Assembly (NCBI RefSeq): GCF_022811665.1
Contig: NZ_CP094529.1
Span: 1,612,001-1,676,000 of the forward strand
Origin: Chryseobacterium oryzae
GTDB taxonomy: Bacteria > Bacteroidota > Bacteroidia > Flavobacteriales > Weeksellaceae
Length of the DNA: 64,000 bases
Direction of reading: 5' to 3'
Shown here: positions 17,255 through 26,293 of the stretch, one piece after another
Layout of the letters: each line of letters starts with the position of its first letter
Position numbering within the stretch: the first letter of the stretch is position 1
Position numbers and translations under genes: made by a program
The notes under the pieces: model-generated
Databases searched by the model: none
What the model saw: the letters and a program-made list of their open reading frames with translations, nothing else
Told to the model about the DNA's origin: nothing

Positions 17255-17778
17255 CTTATTTTATATACAATTTTTTCAAAACTATTCAAATTCCTACTTG
17301 TAAACTTATCTTTAAGGCTTTTTTTGCCCAAAATCTTCCCAAATTGAGAGGCTAAAGTATTTCCTTTCGGTAATTGCCAATAAAAATATCCGTTAACAAC
17401 TTCGGCACTCTCGTCCTGCATTTTTGGTAATTCCTGAAATTCTTTCATCAAAACAGTTTCAATATTTTCTATTCCAACAAAAACGTAGGTATGAAAATCT
17501 TTGTTTTCTTCGAATGGGTTTGAATTCAGAATTTTTTCAATTCCTTCTTTAGATTTAATGAACAGAAATGCCTCATAATTAAAATATTCTGACATCGATT
17601 TTTCTAAAATAACTTTTAAATCTTCAACCGTTTTATCAGAATTAAAAATGATATTTCCTGATGCCAAAACCGAAATTACATTATCCATTCCTGCATTTTC
17701 AAAAACAGAACAAACTTCTGCCATTTTCATAGAAGTCCCTTTTACATTTACACCACGAAGAAATGCGCAATATTTCAT
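17251..17778 (-). CDS. DUF1697 domain protein
   Basis: A 175-residue cytoplasmic protein matching the DUF1697 family from its first residues (YCAFLRGVNVKGTSMKMAEV) through VISVLASGNIIFNSD to the C-terminal FTSRNLNSFEKI. The length is normal for the family. No biochemical role is known. Its 3' end is duplicated 2.55 kb away in front of the TPR gene, so the present gene may have received a new 3' end when the paralogous pair was inserted. It lies 21 bp after the GT-C-like gene on the same strand. Confidence 0.85.
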   Translation of the reverse strand: MKYCAFLRGVNVKGTSMKMAEVCSVFENAGMDNVISVLASGNIIFNSDKTVEDLKVILEKSMSEYFNYEAFLFIKSKEGIEKILNSNPFEENKDFHTYVFVGIENIETVLMKEFQELPKMQDESAEVVNGYFYWQLPKGNTLASQFGKILGKKSLKDKFTSRNLNSFEKIVYKIR

Positions 17779-17799
17779 TATCTAATTGAATCTTAACGA

Positions 17800-19287
17800 C
17801 TAATTAATTCTCACATACAAATTATAGTCTGTGCCCGAAGGTTTTAATCTGTAAATTTTCTCCAAAAGAGGGTTTTCACTTTTCAGATGGTCTTTTATTC
17901 TGAATTCTTTCAGTAATGTGTATTTCGATCTGTAAAACTCTCCATTTTTGCCTTCAAACAAATCTTTATTGGCAAGAAGATATTTTGGATGACGTTTTTC
18001 TATGGTATTTATCCAAATACTGGATTTATCTTTTTTTATTTCTTCCTGAATTTTTTTATCCACCAATCCTACTTCGTCTATCGTTTTTAAACCTGAAAAA
18101 TAAGGAACATAACCTGCAGGCTCCAGTAAAATCCACTGATTTTTATCTTTTTCATACTGATTTAAAAATAATCCTATTGATCTTCTGTAATTCCATTCTC
18201 CGTTTCCGGTTGCGATAGAATGTACAGTTTGAAATGCCAACATCGGCACAATATAAAATATAACAAGGGAAGCAAGCCAAAAATTTCGTCTGGTTTTCTG
18301 AGTGATTACAAAAACAATAACAGGAACAAAAAGTAAAATCTGTGGAACCCAGTAATACCAATCGAAAAGGCTTTTCTGAGAGAGGAAAACAATCTGTTTT
18401 ACCCATCCGAACAAAAAGATTATCCATAAAAAGTAATTTCTCTTTTCTTTTTGTTTTACAAGATAAATAAAGCAAACAAGCTCAAATATAATGATGAGAA
18501 TAGTAATCGGATTAAAATCTGATGGTACTTTCAGCATACCCCAGAAATTCCCATAATTCAGAATAAAATATTCTATGTTTTGCTGTAAAGTGAATGCATT
18601 ATCGTACGCCAATTTCTTGGCAACAATGGTATTGTTTACCCATTCACCAAAATAAAACCAGTTAAAGGAAACGCAAACGGCAACTCCCAAAATTCCTCCT
18701 AAAATATATTCCCATCTTAATTTTCGATTCCAAAAAAGATCCACTAAAAAGACGATCCCCAGAAATATAACGGTATCTACTCTGGTAAACAAAATGAGAA
18801 TCGGAAAAAGAATAAATGCCCATTTCTGTTGTTTTTTGAAACCATAATACAGCAATGCCATTTCAAGAAAGAAAAGAATCCCATATTCCATTCCAAGAAT
18901 TGAAATTTTAATCGCCGGCGGCAAAATTCCAAATAAAATGATGAATAACGCTTTATGCCAATTATTTTGAAATAAAAGATGAGAAAGTAGTAAACTTCCA
19001 ACAGAAAATAATATGGTATTGAATGTTAGAATGGGAATTATAAAATTCGCTTTGCCAAAAATTAAATTAAAAATGTACGAAACAAAGACGTACAAATGAG
19101 TGGTAGATGCTGATATTTTGGTATCACCATTAAATCCTATAACGCCATAGTCCATCAAATTCTGAGCAACTCTCCAAGTGATAAAAGCATCTTCCTGTAT
19201 GTGATGTGTAAGAAAGAATAAACATTTAACTATTACAGAGAAAACAACTGCATAGATAGGGATATATTTGTTCTGAGCTTGGGACAT
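17800..19287 (-). CDS. Polytopic membrane protein, GT-C glycosyltransferase-like
   Basis: A 495-residue inner-membrane protein with about ten hydrophobic helices and a soluble C-terminal tail from about residue 380. The first periplasmic loop, HIQEDAFITWRVAQNLMDYG followed by ISASTTHLY, looks like the first-loop pattern of GT-C transferases (acidic pair, then a Y/F-rich helix) that take sugars from polyprenyl-phosphate donors. No specific family name can be assigned. It precedes DUF1697 by 21 bp. The neighbouring DUF2723 protein at 19434 is another GT-C candidate, so this region may serve protein or glycan glycosylation. Confidence 0.65.
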   Translation of the reverse strand: MSQAQNKYIPIYAVVFSVIVKCLFFLTHHIQEDAFITWRVAQNLMDYGVIGFNGDTKISASTTHLYVFVSYIFNLIFGKANFIIPILTFNTILFSVGSLLLSHLLFQNNWHKALFIILFGILPPAIKISILGMEYGILFFLEMALLYYGFKKQQKWAFILFPILILFTRVDTVIFLGIVFLVDLFWNRKLRWEYILGGILGVAVCVSFNWFYFGEWVNNTIVAKKLAYDNAFTLQQNIEYFILNYGNFWGMLKVPSDFNPITILIIIFELVCFIYLVKQKEKRNYFLWIIFLFGWVKQIVFLSQKSLFDWYYWVPQILLFVPVIVFVITQKTRRNFWLASLVIFYIVPMLAFQTVHSIATGNGEWNYRRSIGLFLNQYEKDKNQWILLEPAGYVPYFSGLKTIDEVGLVDKKIQEEIKKDKSSIWINTIEKRHPKYLLANKDLFEGKNGEFYRSKYTLLKEFRIKDHLKSENPLLEKIYRLKPSGTDYNLYVRIN

Positions 19288-19400
19288 TCAATTTTTTTAG
19301 CCGACAAAGATAATTCTAATTTTTGAATTGAATAATACTAATAAATTGAATATGTTTCATTTAACATTTTTTTAAAATTAAAGAGATAATATCAACATAA

Positions 19401-19429
19401 AAAAAACGGAACCGAAGTTCCGTTTTTTG
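19401..19429 (-). terminator. Terminator of the DUF2723 gene
   Basis: CGGAAC-cgaa-GTTCCG stem with A and T tracts on both sides. On the minus strand it lies directly after the DUF2723 stop codon. Confidence 0.8.
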
Positions 19430-19433
19430 AATT

Positions 19434-22400
19434 TTACTGCGTTGCTCTCATGAGCGCGGTAGTAATCTGATTTTCTTTTTCTTTGGCATAAGTAGAATCA
19501 TAAGGCTCCATCACATCAAATAAATACTGGTAATAAGGAGTTATTTTCTGTACATTTTCAGATTCTTGTACAGCCTTTTCTTTGCCCATATCTTTAAGAC
19601 TTTTAATAAATACATTAAATTTCTGATCGATAGGTTCAATAGATTTCACCAAATAAGCATAAGCTTTGTCTTTTTGCCCCAACTTCTCATAAGCACCTGT
19701 AACAGAAGCAACTACTAATGAGTATTCCATAGGTTTAGACTTCATTGCTCTTCCCATGTATCTCTGTTCGCTCGGGCTTAATGATAGGTAATAATCGTAT
19801 TCTGAAAAAATACCTTTTTTAAGAATTTCAGCGAGTTTAAGACCTTTTTGTTCCTGACCTGCCACAATATAACCATAAACCATAGAACTTAGAGATCGTG
19901 GATCGTTGTATTTTTCTGCCGGAATTTCTTTGGAAGCTAAATCTAATATTTCAATCGCTTTTGCTTTTTGCCCATATAATGCTAATGCTGCAGCAGCTCT
20001 GCTCGCGGAACTTCTGTAACTCATAATGTTGGAAGTTGCCGTTTCATCGAAATGAACATTAAGATTTTTGAAATTACCCCATTTGAAATTTTTCACAATA
20101 CTGTAAAGAGAATTCGCATCTACTCTACCCATTTCTCCATCATCATTTTTAGGAGAAAAAATAGGAACCAATCTGTAACTGAAACCATCAAACTGAAGAT
20201 AATCATCCAGATAGAATATATTTTCGCTGTCGTAAACTCCACCTGAAGAGAAGTTAATCGGTCTTTTCCAGTCGAAATTTGCTAAAAGATCAAACAGCAT
20301 TAAATTATTTTTATATAAAGTTCCTGCTTTATAATTTACAACAATCTGGTCTACTGCTTTGCTTTCATCGGCAGCATTTATAATACCAGATTTTACTGCA
20401 TTAGCTTTATTAACGGGGATTACAAATTTATTTACAGGAAGGAAATTATATTTCTCAAAACGGTCACTTCCGAAAATCATTTTCAGAACTTCATCTTTTT
20501 GAGGCGATTTCATCTTGATGAAATCTACAGCTTCTTTCACTGTCATAGAATCTTGCTCCAAATATTTTTGAAATGGCTTAATAGCATCTTCCGATGCACC
20601 AGATTGCTGAAGATTTGCAAGAATGCTCTTCCAATCGCTTTTTTTCATCAGATAAATCTGGTCATTTACACCATCTCTATAATCCTCATGAGTTAATTGA
20701 CTAGGGATTCCTGATGCATTATATGTTTTTCTTTTTACCTGATCTATATTCCAAGGAGTAGAAAGAAGGGTGAAATTTACCACTTTTACATCATCACGAA
20801 ATTGCTCCGTTTCCTGCATTGCCCAAACCGGATATGTATCGTTATCACCGTACACAAATAAAATATCATTTTTAGGCAGAGATTTTAACACAGAATAAGA
20901 ATAATCATAAGCGGTATATCTATCGCTTCTGTCATGAGAGTTATAATTCTGGAAGCCCATCATTAAAGGAATTCCCAACAAAACCACTCCAAATCCTATA
21001 TTGGCTGCATTAGATTTTACTTTAGTCTGTAAAAACCAAAGTATTGCCGCAGCTCCTAATCCTATCCAAATTGCAAAGGCATAAAAAGATCCTACCATTG
21101 CGTAATCTCTTTCTCTTGGTTCGAAAGGTTTTACACCTGTATAGAAGATAATTCCGACACTGGTAAGAATAAACAGCGATAAGATGGCATAAAATCTGCC
21201 AAAATCTCTGCTCAACTGGAAATAACATCCCAGTATTCCTAAAATTAAAGGTAAAAAGAAGAAAGCTACAGTACTTTCGTTTCTGTATTTTGCAGGCATA
21301 TCTGCCTGACTTCCAAGTCTTGCATCATCCAGAAAAGAAATACCAGAAATCCAGTTTCCTCTTAAATCGTCTGTAGAACCTTCAAGATCATTCTGTCTTC
21401 CTGCAAAATTCCACAATAAATATCTTAAGAAATAATACCCGTTCTGAAAAGAAATGAAATATTCCATATTCTGCATCAGAGAAGGTTTTTGAACTTTAAT
21501 TAAATTATAAGGTCTTACTTTAAGATAGTCTGAAGAAGTAATAGTTCCGTCATTATACTTTGCTTTCAGATCATTGAAAATCTCCTGAGCTTCAGGGCTG
21601 TCTGCAATATCTTCATTATCATAATTGAATGTAAAATCGGGAGCTCCATACATAGAAATGTAATTGTTCATCACATCTTTATCATCGTTAAACATTCTTG
21701 GCATAAGACTTACATGAGACTGATCGAAAACATAATTAAAACGCTCACTGGTCTTAATATATCTTCCTGTTTTCTCATCCTTCTCGTAGACATCATCAGT
21801 TTTAGTAGTCTTAAAGCTACCGTCTTCATTCTTCTGAATTCCGTTGGCATCTAAAAAAGCTGTGTAATTCTGACCGTAAAATGTTGGCCAATCTCCATAT
21901 TGTACCCTGTTGTAATAATCTCTCATCCCAATTGCAGTATCAGGATCATTAAGGTTCATTGGTGGATTAGCATTGGCTCTTATTGGAATTACCATCCAGC
22001 AAGAAAATCCTATTATCATGTAAACAACAGATAAAGCTATGGTTTGGTATAAATTTCTTTTGGCTTTTCTGGCATATTTAATCATGAAATAGCAAAGAGC
22101 AACCATAATAATAAATCCGGCAATCGTTCCTGAGTGAAATGGTAATCCTAAACCATTCACAAAGAAAATCTCAAGCTTTCCGAAGAAAGTCATAATTACC
22201 GGGAAAATTATTTTAAAAACGATAATTAAAATACCGAGTGTTATCCCGTTCGCAATGATGAAATTTTTCCATGTAAACTCATAGTTTCGGGCATAGTAAA
22301 CCAGACAAACTGCAGGTATTGCAAGCATACACATCATGTGAACCCCTACAGAAAGACCCAAAATAAAGAAAATAAGAATAATCCAACGTTCGTTATCTTT

Positions 22401-22919
22401 TTCAAGGTATTCATTTTCCCACTTCGTTATTAACCAAACTAAAAGAGCAATAAATAAAGATGCCATAGAATACACTTCTCCTTCTACGGCAGAAAACCAG
22501 AAAGTATCGGAGAAAGTAAAACACAATGACCCAATTACTCCTGCAAAAAGAATCGAAATTTCCTGATGTTTTGTAATTTCCTGAAAGTCTTTATTAAACA
22601 TTCTTCTTACAAAATGCGTTATCGTCCAAAATAAAAACAAAATGGTAAGAGCACTGAATAAAGCCGACATTGCATTAATCACAATAGAATAATTCTCACC
22701 TTTTCCAAAAGCAAAAATGGCAGCCACAGCTCCCACAATCTGAAATAATGCAGCACCCGGAGCGTGCGTTACTTCCAGCTTTACTGCAGAAGAAATATAT
22801 TCACCACAATCCCAGAAACTAAAGTTGGGCTCTATGGTTGATAAGTACGTGAAAAATGCAATTACGAAAATCACCCATCCGAGAATAGTGTTCCATTGCC
22901 TAAAAGTCCAGTTTTTCAT
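19434..22919 (-). CDS. DUF2723 membrane protein (putative GT-C O-glycosyltransferase)
   Basis: A 1161-residue protein with roughly a dozen N-terminal helices, including a second helical block around residues 540-680, and a long soluble C-terminal half with TPR-like helices near 970-1120. The first periplasmic loop reads FWDCGEYISSAVKLEVTHAP (Asp37, Glu40, His52). This is the DUF2723 signature and resembles the GGDSGELI..HPPGYPL stretch I recall from human TMEM260, an O-mannosyltransferase. A role in periplasmic protein O-glycosylation, which is known to exist in Bacteroidota, is an inference. The gene has its own terminator and a 220 bp upstream gap. Confidence 0.75.
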   Translation of the reverse strand: MKNWTFRQWNTILGWVIFVIAFFTYLSTIEPNFSFWDCGEYISSAVKLEVTHAPGAALFQIVGAVAAIFAFGKGENYSIVINAMSALFSALTILFLFWTITHFVRRMFNKDFQEITKHQEISILFAGVIGSLCFTFSDTFWFSAVEGEVYSMASLFIALLVWLITKWENEYLEKDNERWIILIFFILGLSVGVHMMCMLAIPAVCLVYYARNYEFTWKNFIIANGITLGILIIVFKIIFPVIMTFFGKLEIFFVNGLGLPFHSGTIAGFIIMVALCYFMIKYARKAKRNLYQTIALSVVYMIIGFSCWMVIPIRANANPPMNLNDPDTAIGMRDYYNRVQYGDWPTFYGQNYTAFLDANGIQKNEDGSFKTTKTDDVYEKDEKTGRYIKTSERFNYVFDQSHVSLMPRMFNDDKDVMNNYISMYGAPDFTFNYDNEDIADSPEAQEIFNDLKAKYNDGTITSSDYLKVRPYNLIKVQKPSLMQNMEYFISFQNGYYFLRYLLWNFAGRQNDLEGSTDDLRGNWISGISFLDDARLGSQADMPAKYRNESTVAFFFLPLILGILGCYFQLSRDFGRFYAILSLFILTSVGIIFYTGVKPFEPRERDYAMVGSFYAFAIWIGLGAAAILWFLQTKVKSNAANIGFGVVLLGIPLMMGFQNYNSHDRSDRYTAYDYSYSVLKSLPKNDILFVYGDNDTYPVWAMQETEQFRDDVKVVNFTLLSTPWNIDQVKRKTYNASGIPSQLTHEDYRDGVNDQIYLMKKSDWKSILANLQQSGASEDAIKPFQKYLEQDSMTVKEAVDFIKMKSPQKDEVLKMIFGSDRFEKYNFLPVNKFVIPVNKANAVKSGIINAADESKAVDQIVVNYKAGTLYKNNLMLFDLLANFDWKRPINFSSGGVYDSENIFYLDDYLQFDGFSYRLVPIFSPKNDDGEMGRVDANSLYSIVKNFKWGNFKNLNVHFDETATSNIMSYRSSASRAAAALALYGQKAKAIEILDLASKEIPAEKYNDPRSLSSMVYGYIVAGQEQKGLKLAEILKKGIFSEYDYYLSLSPSEQRYMGRAMKSKPMEYSLVVASVTGAYEKLGQKDKAYAYLVKSIEPIDQKFNVFIKSLKDMGKEKAVQESENVQKITPYYQYLFDVMEPYDSTYAKEKENQITTALMRATQ

Positions 22920-23075
22920 AGTATAAAATCAATTATGCGAAAATAAGGTTTTTAGATTAGTTTATTAATATTTTAACAAAATTTAAAAAAAATGGCTCAA
23001 TTTTTGAGTGTTTCGCATTGCTGAAAGTAGAAATACGCTCTAAATTTCGATACCAATAAACTTATCAATGAGTAA

Positions 23076-23108
23076 TTGTTTAAAAGTATTTATTTTTTTG
23101 TATTTTTG
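23076..23108 (+). promoter_or_regulatory. Promoter of the putative cysteate synthase gene
   Basis: TTG (23076-23078), 22 bp, TATTTTTG (23101-23108). It lies 31 bp before the ATG. It is the only promoter-like element I see in the 22920-23139 gap. Confidence 0.55.
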
Positions 23109-23139
23109 CCGACAGATTTTTATTGAAAAATAACGAATA

Positions 23140-24177
23140 ATGAGTAATGTTTACGATAATATTCTTGGCTTAATCGGAAGTACACCTTTGGTAAAATTAA
23201 ATACCGTTACCAAAGATATACCTGCAACTGTTTATGCCAAGTTAGAATCATATAATCCTGGACATTCCACTAAAGATCGAATCGCACTTCATATCATTGA
23301 AAACGCTGAAAAAAAAGGCTTATTAAAAGAAGATTCTGTAGTGGTAGAAACCACTTCAGGAAATACAGGTTTTTCTATTGCCATGGTTTGTATCATTAAA
23401 GGATACAAATGCATTCTTGCGGTAAGTGATAAAACAAAACCAGAGAAAATAGCTTATCTTAAAGCTCTTGGTGCTAAAGTATATGTGTGTCCTGCGAATG
23501 TTCCTGCGGATGATCCTAGATCTTATTATGAAGTAGCTAAAAGAATTGCTGCAGAAACCCCAAATTCTATATATATCAATCAGTACTTTAATGAACTGAA
23601 TATAGATGCACACTATCAAAGTACTGGTCCTGAATTATGGGAACAGACTGAAGGCAAAATTACGCATCTTTTTGCTTGTACAGGAACAGGAGGAACTCTT
23701 TCCGGTTCTGCAAAGTTTTTAAAAGAAAAAAATCCTGATATTAAAATCATTGGAGTAGATGCAGATGGTTCTATTCTGAAAAGCTTTCACGAAACAGGAG
23801 AAATTCACAAAGAAGATGTTCACCCTTATCAGATTGAAGGTATGGGTAAAAATTTAATTCCTTCTGCTCTTTTATTTGACAAAGTAGATCACTTTGTAAG
23901 AGTGAATGATGAGATGTCTGCATACAGAACAAGAGAAATTGCTTTAAAAGAAGCTATTATGGGTGGTTATACTACAGGGGCTGTTACTCAGGGACTTATT
24001 CAGTATGCCAATTCTTATCAGTTTTCTCCGGATGATGTGGTTGTGCTTATCTATCCCGATCACGGTTCCAGATACATTACCAAAGTTTATAGTGATAAAT
24101 GGATGGAAGAACAAGGGTTTATTAATAACTGTTTCCACAATTACGAAGAAGTCTTTAAGACCGAAATTATTAAATAA
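23140..24177 (+). CDS. capA: PLP-dependent cysteine-synthase-like enzyme, probable cysteate synthase
   Basis: A 345-residue fold-type II PLP enzyme. GSTPLVKL opens the domain, SYNPGHSTKDR carries the Schiff-base Lys45, TTSGNTG (71-77) is the substrate loop and GTGGTLSG the phosphate cradle. By itself it would be called cysteine synthase or cystathionine beta-synthase. The next gene is a serine-palmitoyltransferase-like enzyme. This pairing matches the sulfonolipid pathway described for flavobacteria, in which the first enzyme makes L-cysteate from O-phosphoserine and sulfite, and the second joins cysteate to a fatty acyl-CoA to give the capnine backbone. The symbol capA rests on that pairing; a plain cysteine synthase remains the alternative. 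Confidence 0.7.
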   Translation: MSNVYDNILGLIGSTPLVKLNTVTKDIPATVYAKLESYNPGHSTKDRIALHIIENAEKKGLLKEDSVVVETTSGNTGFSIAMVCIIKGYKCILAVSDKTKPEKIAYLKALGAKVYVCPANVPADDPRSYYEVAKRIAAETPNSIYINQYFNELNIDAHYQSTGPELWEQTEGKITHLFACTGTGGTLSGSAKFLKEKNPDIKIIGVDADGSILKSFHETGEIHKEDVHPYQIEGMGKNLIPSALLFDKVDHFVRVNDEMSAYRTREIALKEAIMGGYTTGAVTQGLIQYANSYQFSPDDVVVLIYPDHGSRYITKVYSDKWMEEQGFINNCFHNYEEVFKTEIIK

Positions 24178-24199
24178 AAAATTTAACCAAATAAAAAAG

Positions 24200-24232
24200 A
24201 AGCCTTTTTTGTAATTTACAAAAGGCTTTTTT
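24200..24232 (+). terminator. Intrinsic terminator between the two sulfonolipid genes
   Basis: AGCCTTTTTTG pairs with CAAAAGGCTT across TAATTTA, followed by T-rich sequence. It lies 23 bp after the first gene and 21 bp before the second, so only part of the transcripts would read through. Confidence 0.75.
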
Positions 24233-24252
24233 ACTTAAAAAACCACAACATA

Positions 24253-25527
24253 ATGTTAGATATTTTTGAGAGAATAAAGCAAAACCCTGGTCCATTAGGG
24301 CAGTTTGCAGATTATGGTGAAGGATATTTTATTTTTCCTAAACTAGAAGGCCCTATTGGCCCAAGAATGCAGTTTCAGGGAAGAGAAGTTATTTTCTGGA
24401 GTGCGAATGACTATCTGGGAATGTGTAACCATCCGGAAGTATTAGAAGCAGATGCAAAAGCTGCTGCAGAATACGGAATGTTCTACCCTATGGGTGCAAG
24501 AGCAATGTCGGGAGAAACACACCAACACTTACAGTTAGAAAAAGAACTGGCAGAATTTGTTCAGAAAGACTCGGCATATTTATTAAATTTCGGTTACCAA
24601 GGTATGCTTTCTACTATTGATGCTTTGGTTGGCAGAAACGATGTAATTGTTTATGATGTTGATTCTCATGCATGTATTGTAGACGGAGTTAGACTTCATT
24701 CAGGGAAAAGATTTACTTACAGACACAATGATATCGAAAGTCTAGAAAAAAACCTTCAGAGAGCTACAAAAGTAGCAGAAGAAACAGGAGGCGGTATCTT
24801 GGTAATTACTGAAGGGGTTTTCGGGATGAGAGGACAACAAGGTAAATTAAAAGAAATTTGTGCTTTAAAATCTAAATATCAGTTCAGACTTTTGGTAGAT
24901 GATGCACACGGATTTGGTACTTTAGGTAAAACAGGTGCAGGTGCAGGAGAAGAGCAAGGATGTCAGGATCAAATTGATGTTTATTTTTCTACATTTGCCA
25001 AATCAATGGCGGGTTTTGGAGCTTTCATTGCAGGAGATAAAGAAATCATCAGATATTTGAAATTCAACCTCAGATCTCAGATTTTTGCTAAATCTTTAAC
25101 AATGCCAATGGTTATCGGAGGATTGAAAAGACTAGAATTACTAAGAACAAGACCTGAAATTAAAGCCAAACTTTGGGAAAATACCAACAAATTACAGAAA
25201 GGACTTTTAGAAAGAGGCTTTAATATTGGAGACACTAATACTTGTGTTACTCCGGTTATGATGCAGGGATCGCCTGTTGAAGCCACCCTTTTGGTAAAAG
25301 ATTTAAGAGAAAACTTCGGAATTTTTACTTCTGTTGTAGTTTACCCGGTAATTCCTAAAGGAATGATTTTATTAAGATTGATTCCTACTGCTTCTCATAC
25401 GGATGCAGAAATCAACGAAACGCTGGCCGCTTTTGAAGCTATTCATGATAAATTAACCAGTGGTTATTATAAAGATCAGGAACAAAAGCTTTTAGCAGAG
25501 CAAGGTTTAAGCTTTAAAGAAATATAA
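24253..25527 (+). CDS. capB: Alpha-oxoamine synthase family, probable cysteate fatty-acyltransferase
   Basis: A 424-residue fold-type I PLP enzyme of the serine palmitoyltransferase/KBL/BioF family. It shows SANDYLGMCNHP, SHACIVDGVRLH, DDAHGFGTLG (216-225), the Schiff-base Lys250 in STFAKSMAGFG, and the C-terminal PKGMILLRLIPTASHT. The ~20-residue N-terminal extension (QNPGPLGQFADYGEGYFIFP) is like bacterial serine palmitoyltransferases. Chryseobacterium species make sulfobacins rather than sphingolipids, and the upstream gene can supply cysteate. I therefore infer that it condenses cysteate with an (iso-branched) acyl-CoA to 3-ketocapnine. Serine palmitoyltransferase is the alternative. No own promoter is visible; a strong terminator follows. 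Confidence 0.75.
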   Translation: MLDIFERIKQNPGPLGQFADYGEGYFIFPKLEGPIGPRMQFQGREVIFWSANDYLGMCNHPEVLEADAKAAAEYGMFYPMGARAMSGETHQHLQLEKELAEFVQKDSAYLLNFGYQGMLSTIDALVGRNDVIVYDVDSHACIVDGVRLHSGKRFTYRHNDIESLEKNLQRATKVAEETGGGILVITEGVFGMRGQQGKLKEICALKSKYQFRLLVDDAHGFGTLGKTGAGAGEEQGCQDQIDVYFSTFAKSMAGFGAFIAGDKEIIRYLKFNLRSQIFAKSLTMPMVIGGLKRLELLRTRPEIKAKLWENTNKLQKGLLERGFNIGDTNTCVTPVMMQGSPVEATLLVKDLRENFGIFTSVVVYPVIPKGMILLRLIPTASHTDAEINETLAAFEAIHDKLTSGYYKDQEQKLLAEQGLSFKEI

Positions 25528-25535
25528 ATACTATA

Positions 25536-25563
25536 AACGCTCCGAGAATTTCGGAGCGTTTTA
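25536..25563 (+). terminator. Terminator of the acyltransferase gene
   Basis: AACGCTCCGA pairs with TCGGAGCGTT, loop of about five bases, then TT. Confidence 0.8.
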
Positions 25564-25713
25564 CTTATCAAAATAATTTACAAATACAAATTTTTAACAA
25601 TTTTTAACTAAATATCATTTAATCCAGTGGTTTTTGCGTTATATTCTGTTAAAAATTAGGGTTTTAAGAAATGGAAGGATAAATTTGCACTCATTATTTC
25701 AAGATATACAATT

Positions 25714-26181
25714 ATGAAACAACCCTTAAAGTACTTAAGAATTGTAGTTTTGAGTTTGGTGCTAATGCTAACATCTTTTACTGCTAAAGCACAAACCCAT
25801 CCTTATTTAGAAAGTAATAAATCTATTGCTACAGAATTATCCGAAAAATACGGAATTCCTGTTTCTGTTATACTTTCTATTGCATTCGTTGAATCCGGAG
25901 CCGGAACGAGCAAAAATTCTACTAAATTTAACAATCATTTCGGGATTGTAGGAAAAAACAATCCACAGTCCAAATACAGAAGCTTTTCTTCAGTTAAAGA
26001 ATGTTACGAAACTTTTTGTAAGCTAATTGTTAAAAAAAATTACTACACTTCATTGAAAGGCAGTGCAGATCTATCCAAATGGTTAAATGCCATTGCATCG
26101 GCAGGTTATTCTACCCAACCTAAAGAATGGATGAGAAGAATCAACATGATTATCTCCAAATACAGCCTCTCTAAATTCTAA
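25714..26181 (+). CDS. Secreted glucosaminidase (peptidoglycan hydrolase)
   Basis: A 155-residue exported enzyme: signal peptide of about 26 residues (ending AKAQ), then a single glucosaminidase domain of the GH73/FlgJ type. Catalytic Glu60 sits in AFVESGAGTSKNS. KFNNHFGIVGK, YRSFSSVKECYETFCKLI and ASAGYSTQPKEW are typical of the fold. It cuts the glycan strand of peptidoglycan and has no separate wall-binding domain. A -7 box TAAATTTG at 25680-25687 precedes it without a clear -33. Its place in front of the SGNH-MBOAT genes suggests cell-wall work, but a strong terminator separates them. Confidence 0.85.
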   Translation: MKQPLKYLRIVVLSLVLMLTSFTAKAQTHPYLESNKSIATELSEKYGIPVSVILSIAFVESGAGTSKNSTKFNNHFGIVGKNNPQSKYRSFSSVKECYETFCKLIVKKNYYTSLKGSADLSKWLNAIASAGYSTQPKEWMRRINMIISKYSLSKF

Positions 26182-26203
26182 AAAAATTGAAACAAATTAT
26201 TAA

Positions 26204-26241
26204 AATATAGTTCCGAAATCGGAGCTATATTTTTTTTTTTG
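26204..26241 (+). terminator. Terminator of the glucosaminidase gene
   Basis: A 12 bp stem (ATATAGTTCCGA with TCGGAGCTATAT, one G-U pair), loop AA, followed by a long T run. Confidence 0.85.
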
Positions 26242-26293
26242 TATATGTAGGGATATATTTATTAAATTAGCTGACTTAATTTCCAGCTATTTT

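Noticed and set aside
23140..24177. Plain cysteine synthase (CysK) as the name for this gene
   Set aside because: The adjacency of the serine-palmitoyltransferase-like gene favours cysteate synthase; kept as an alternative in the feature.
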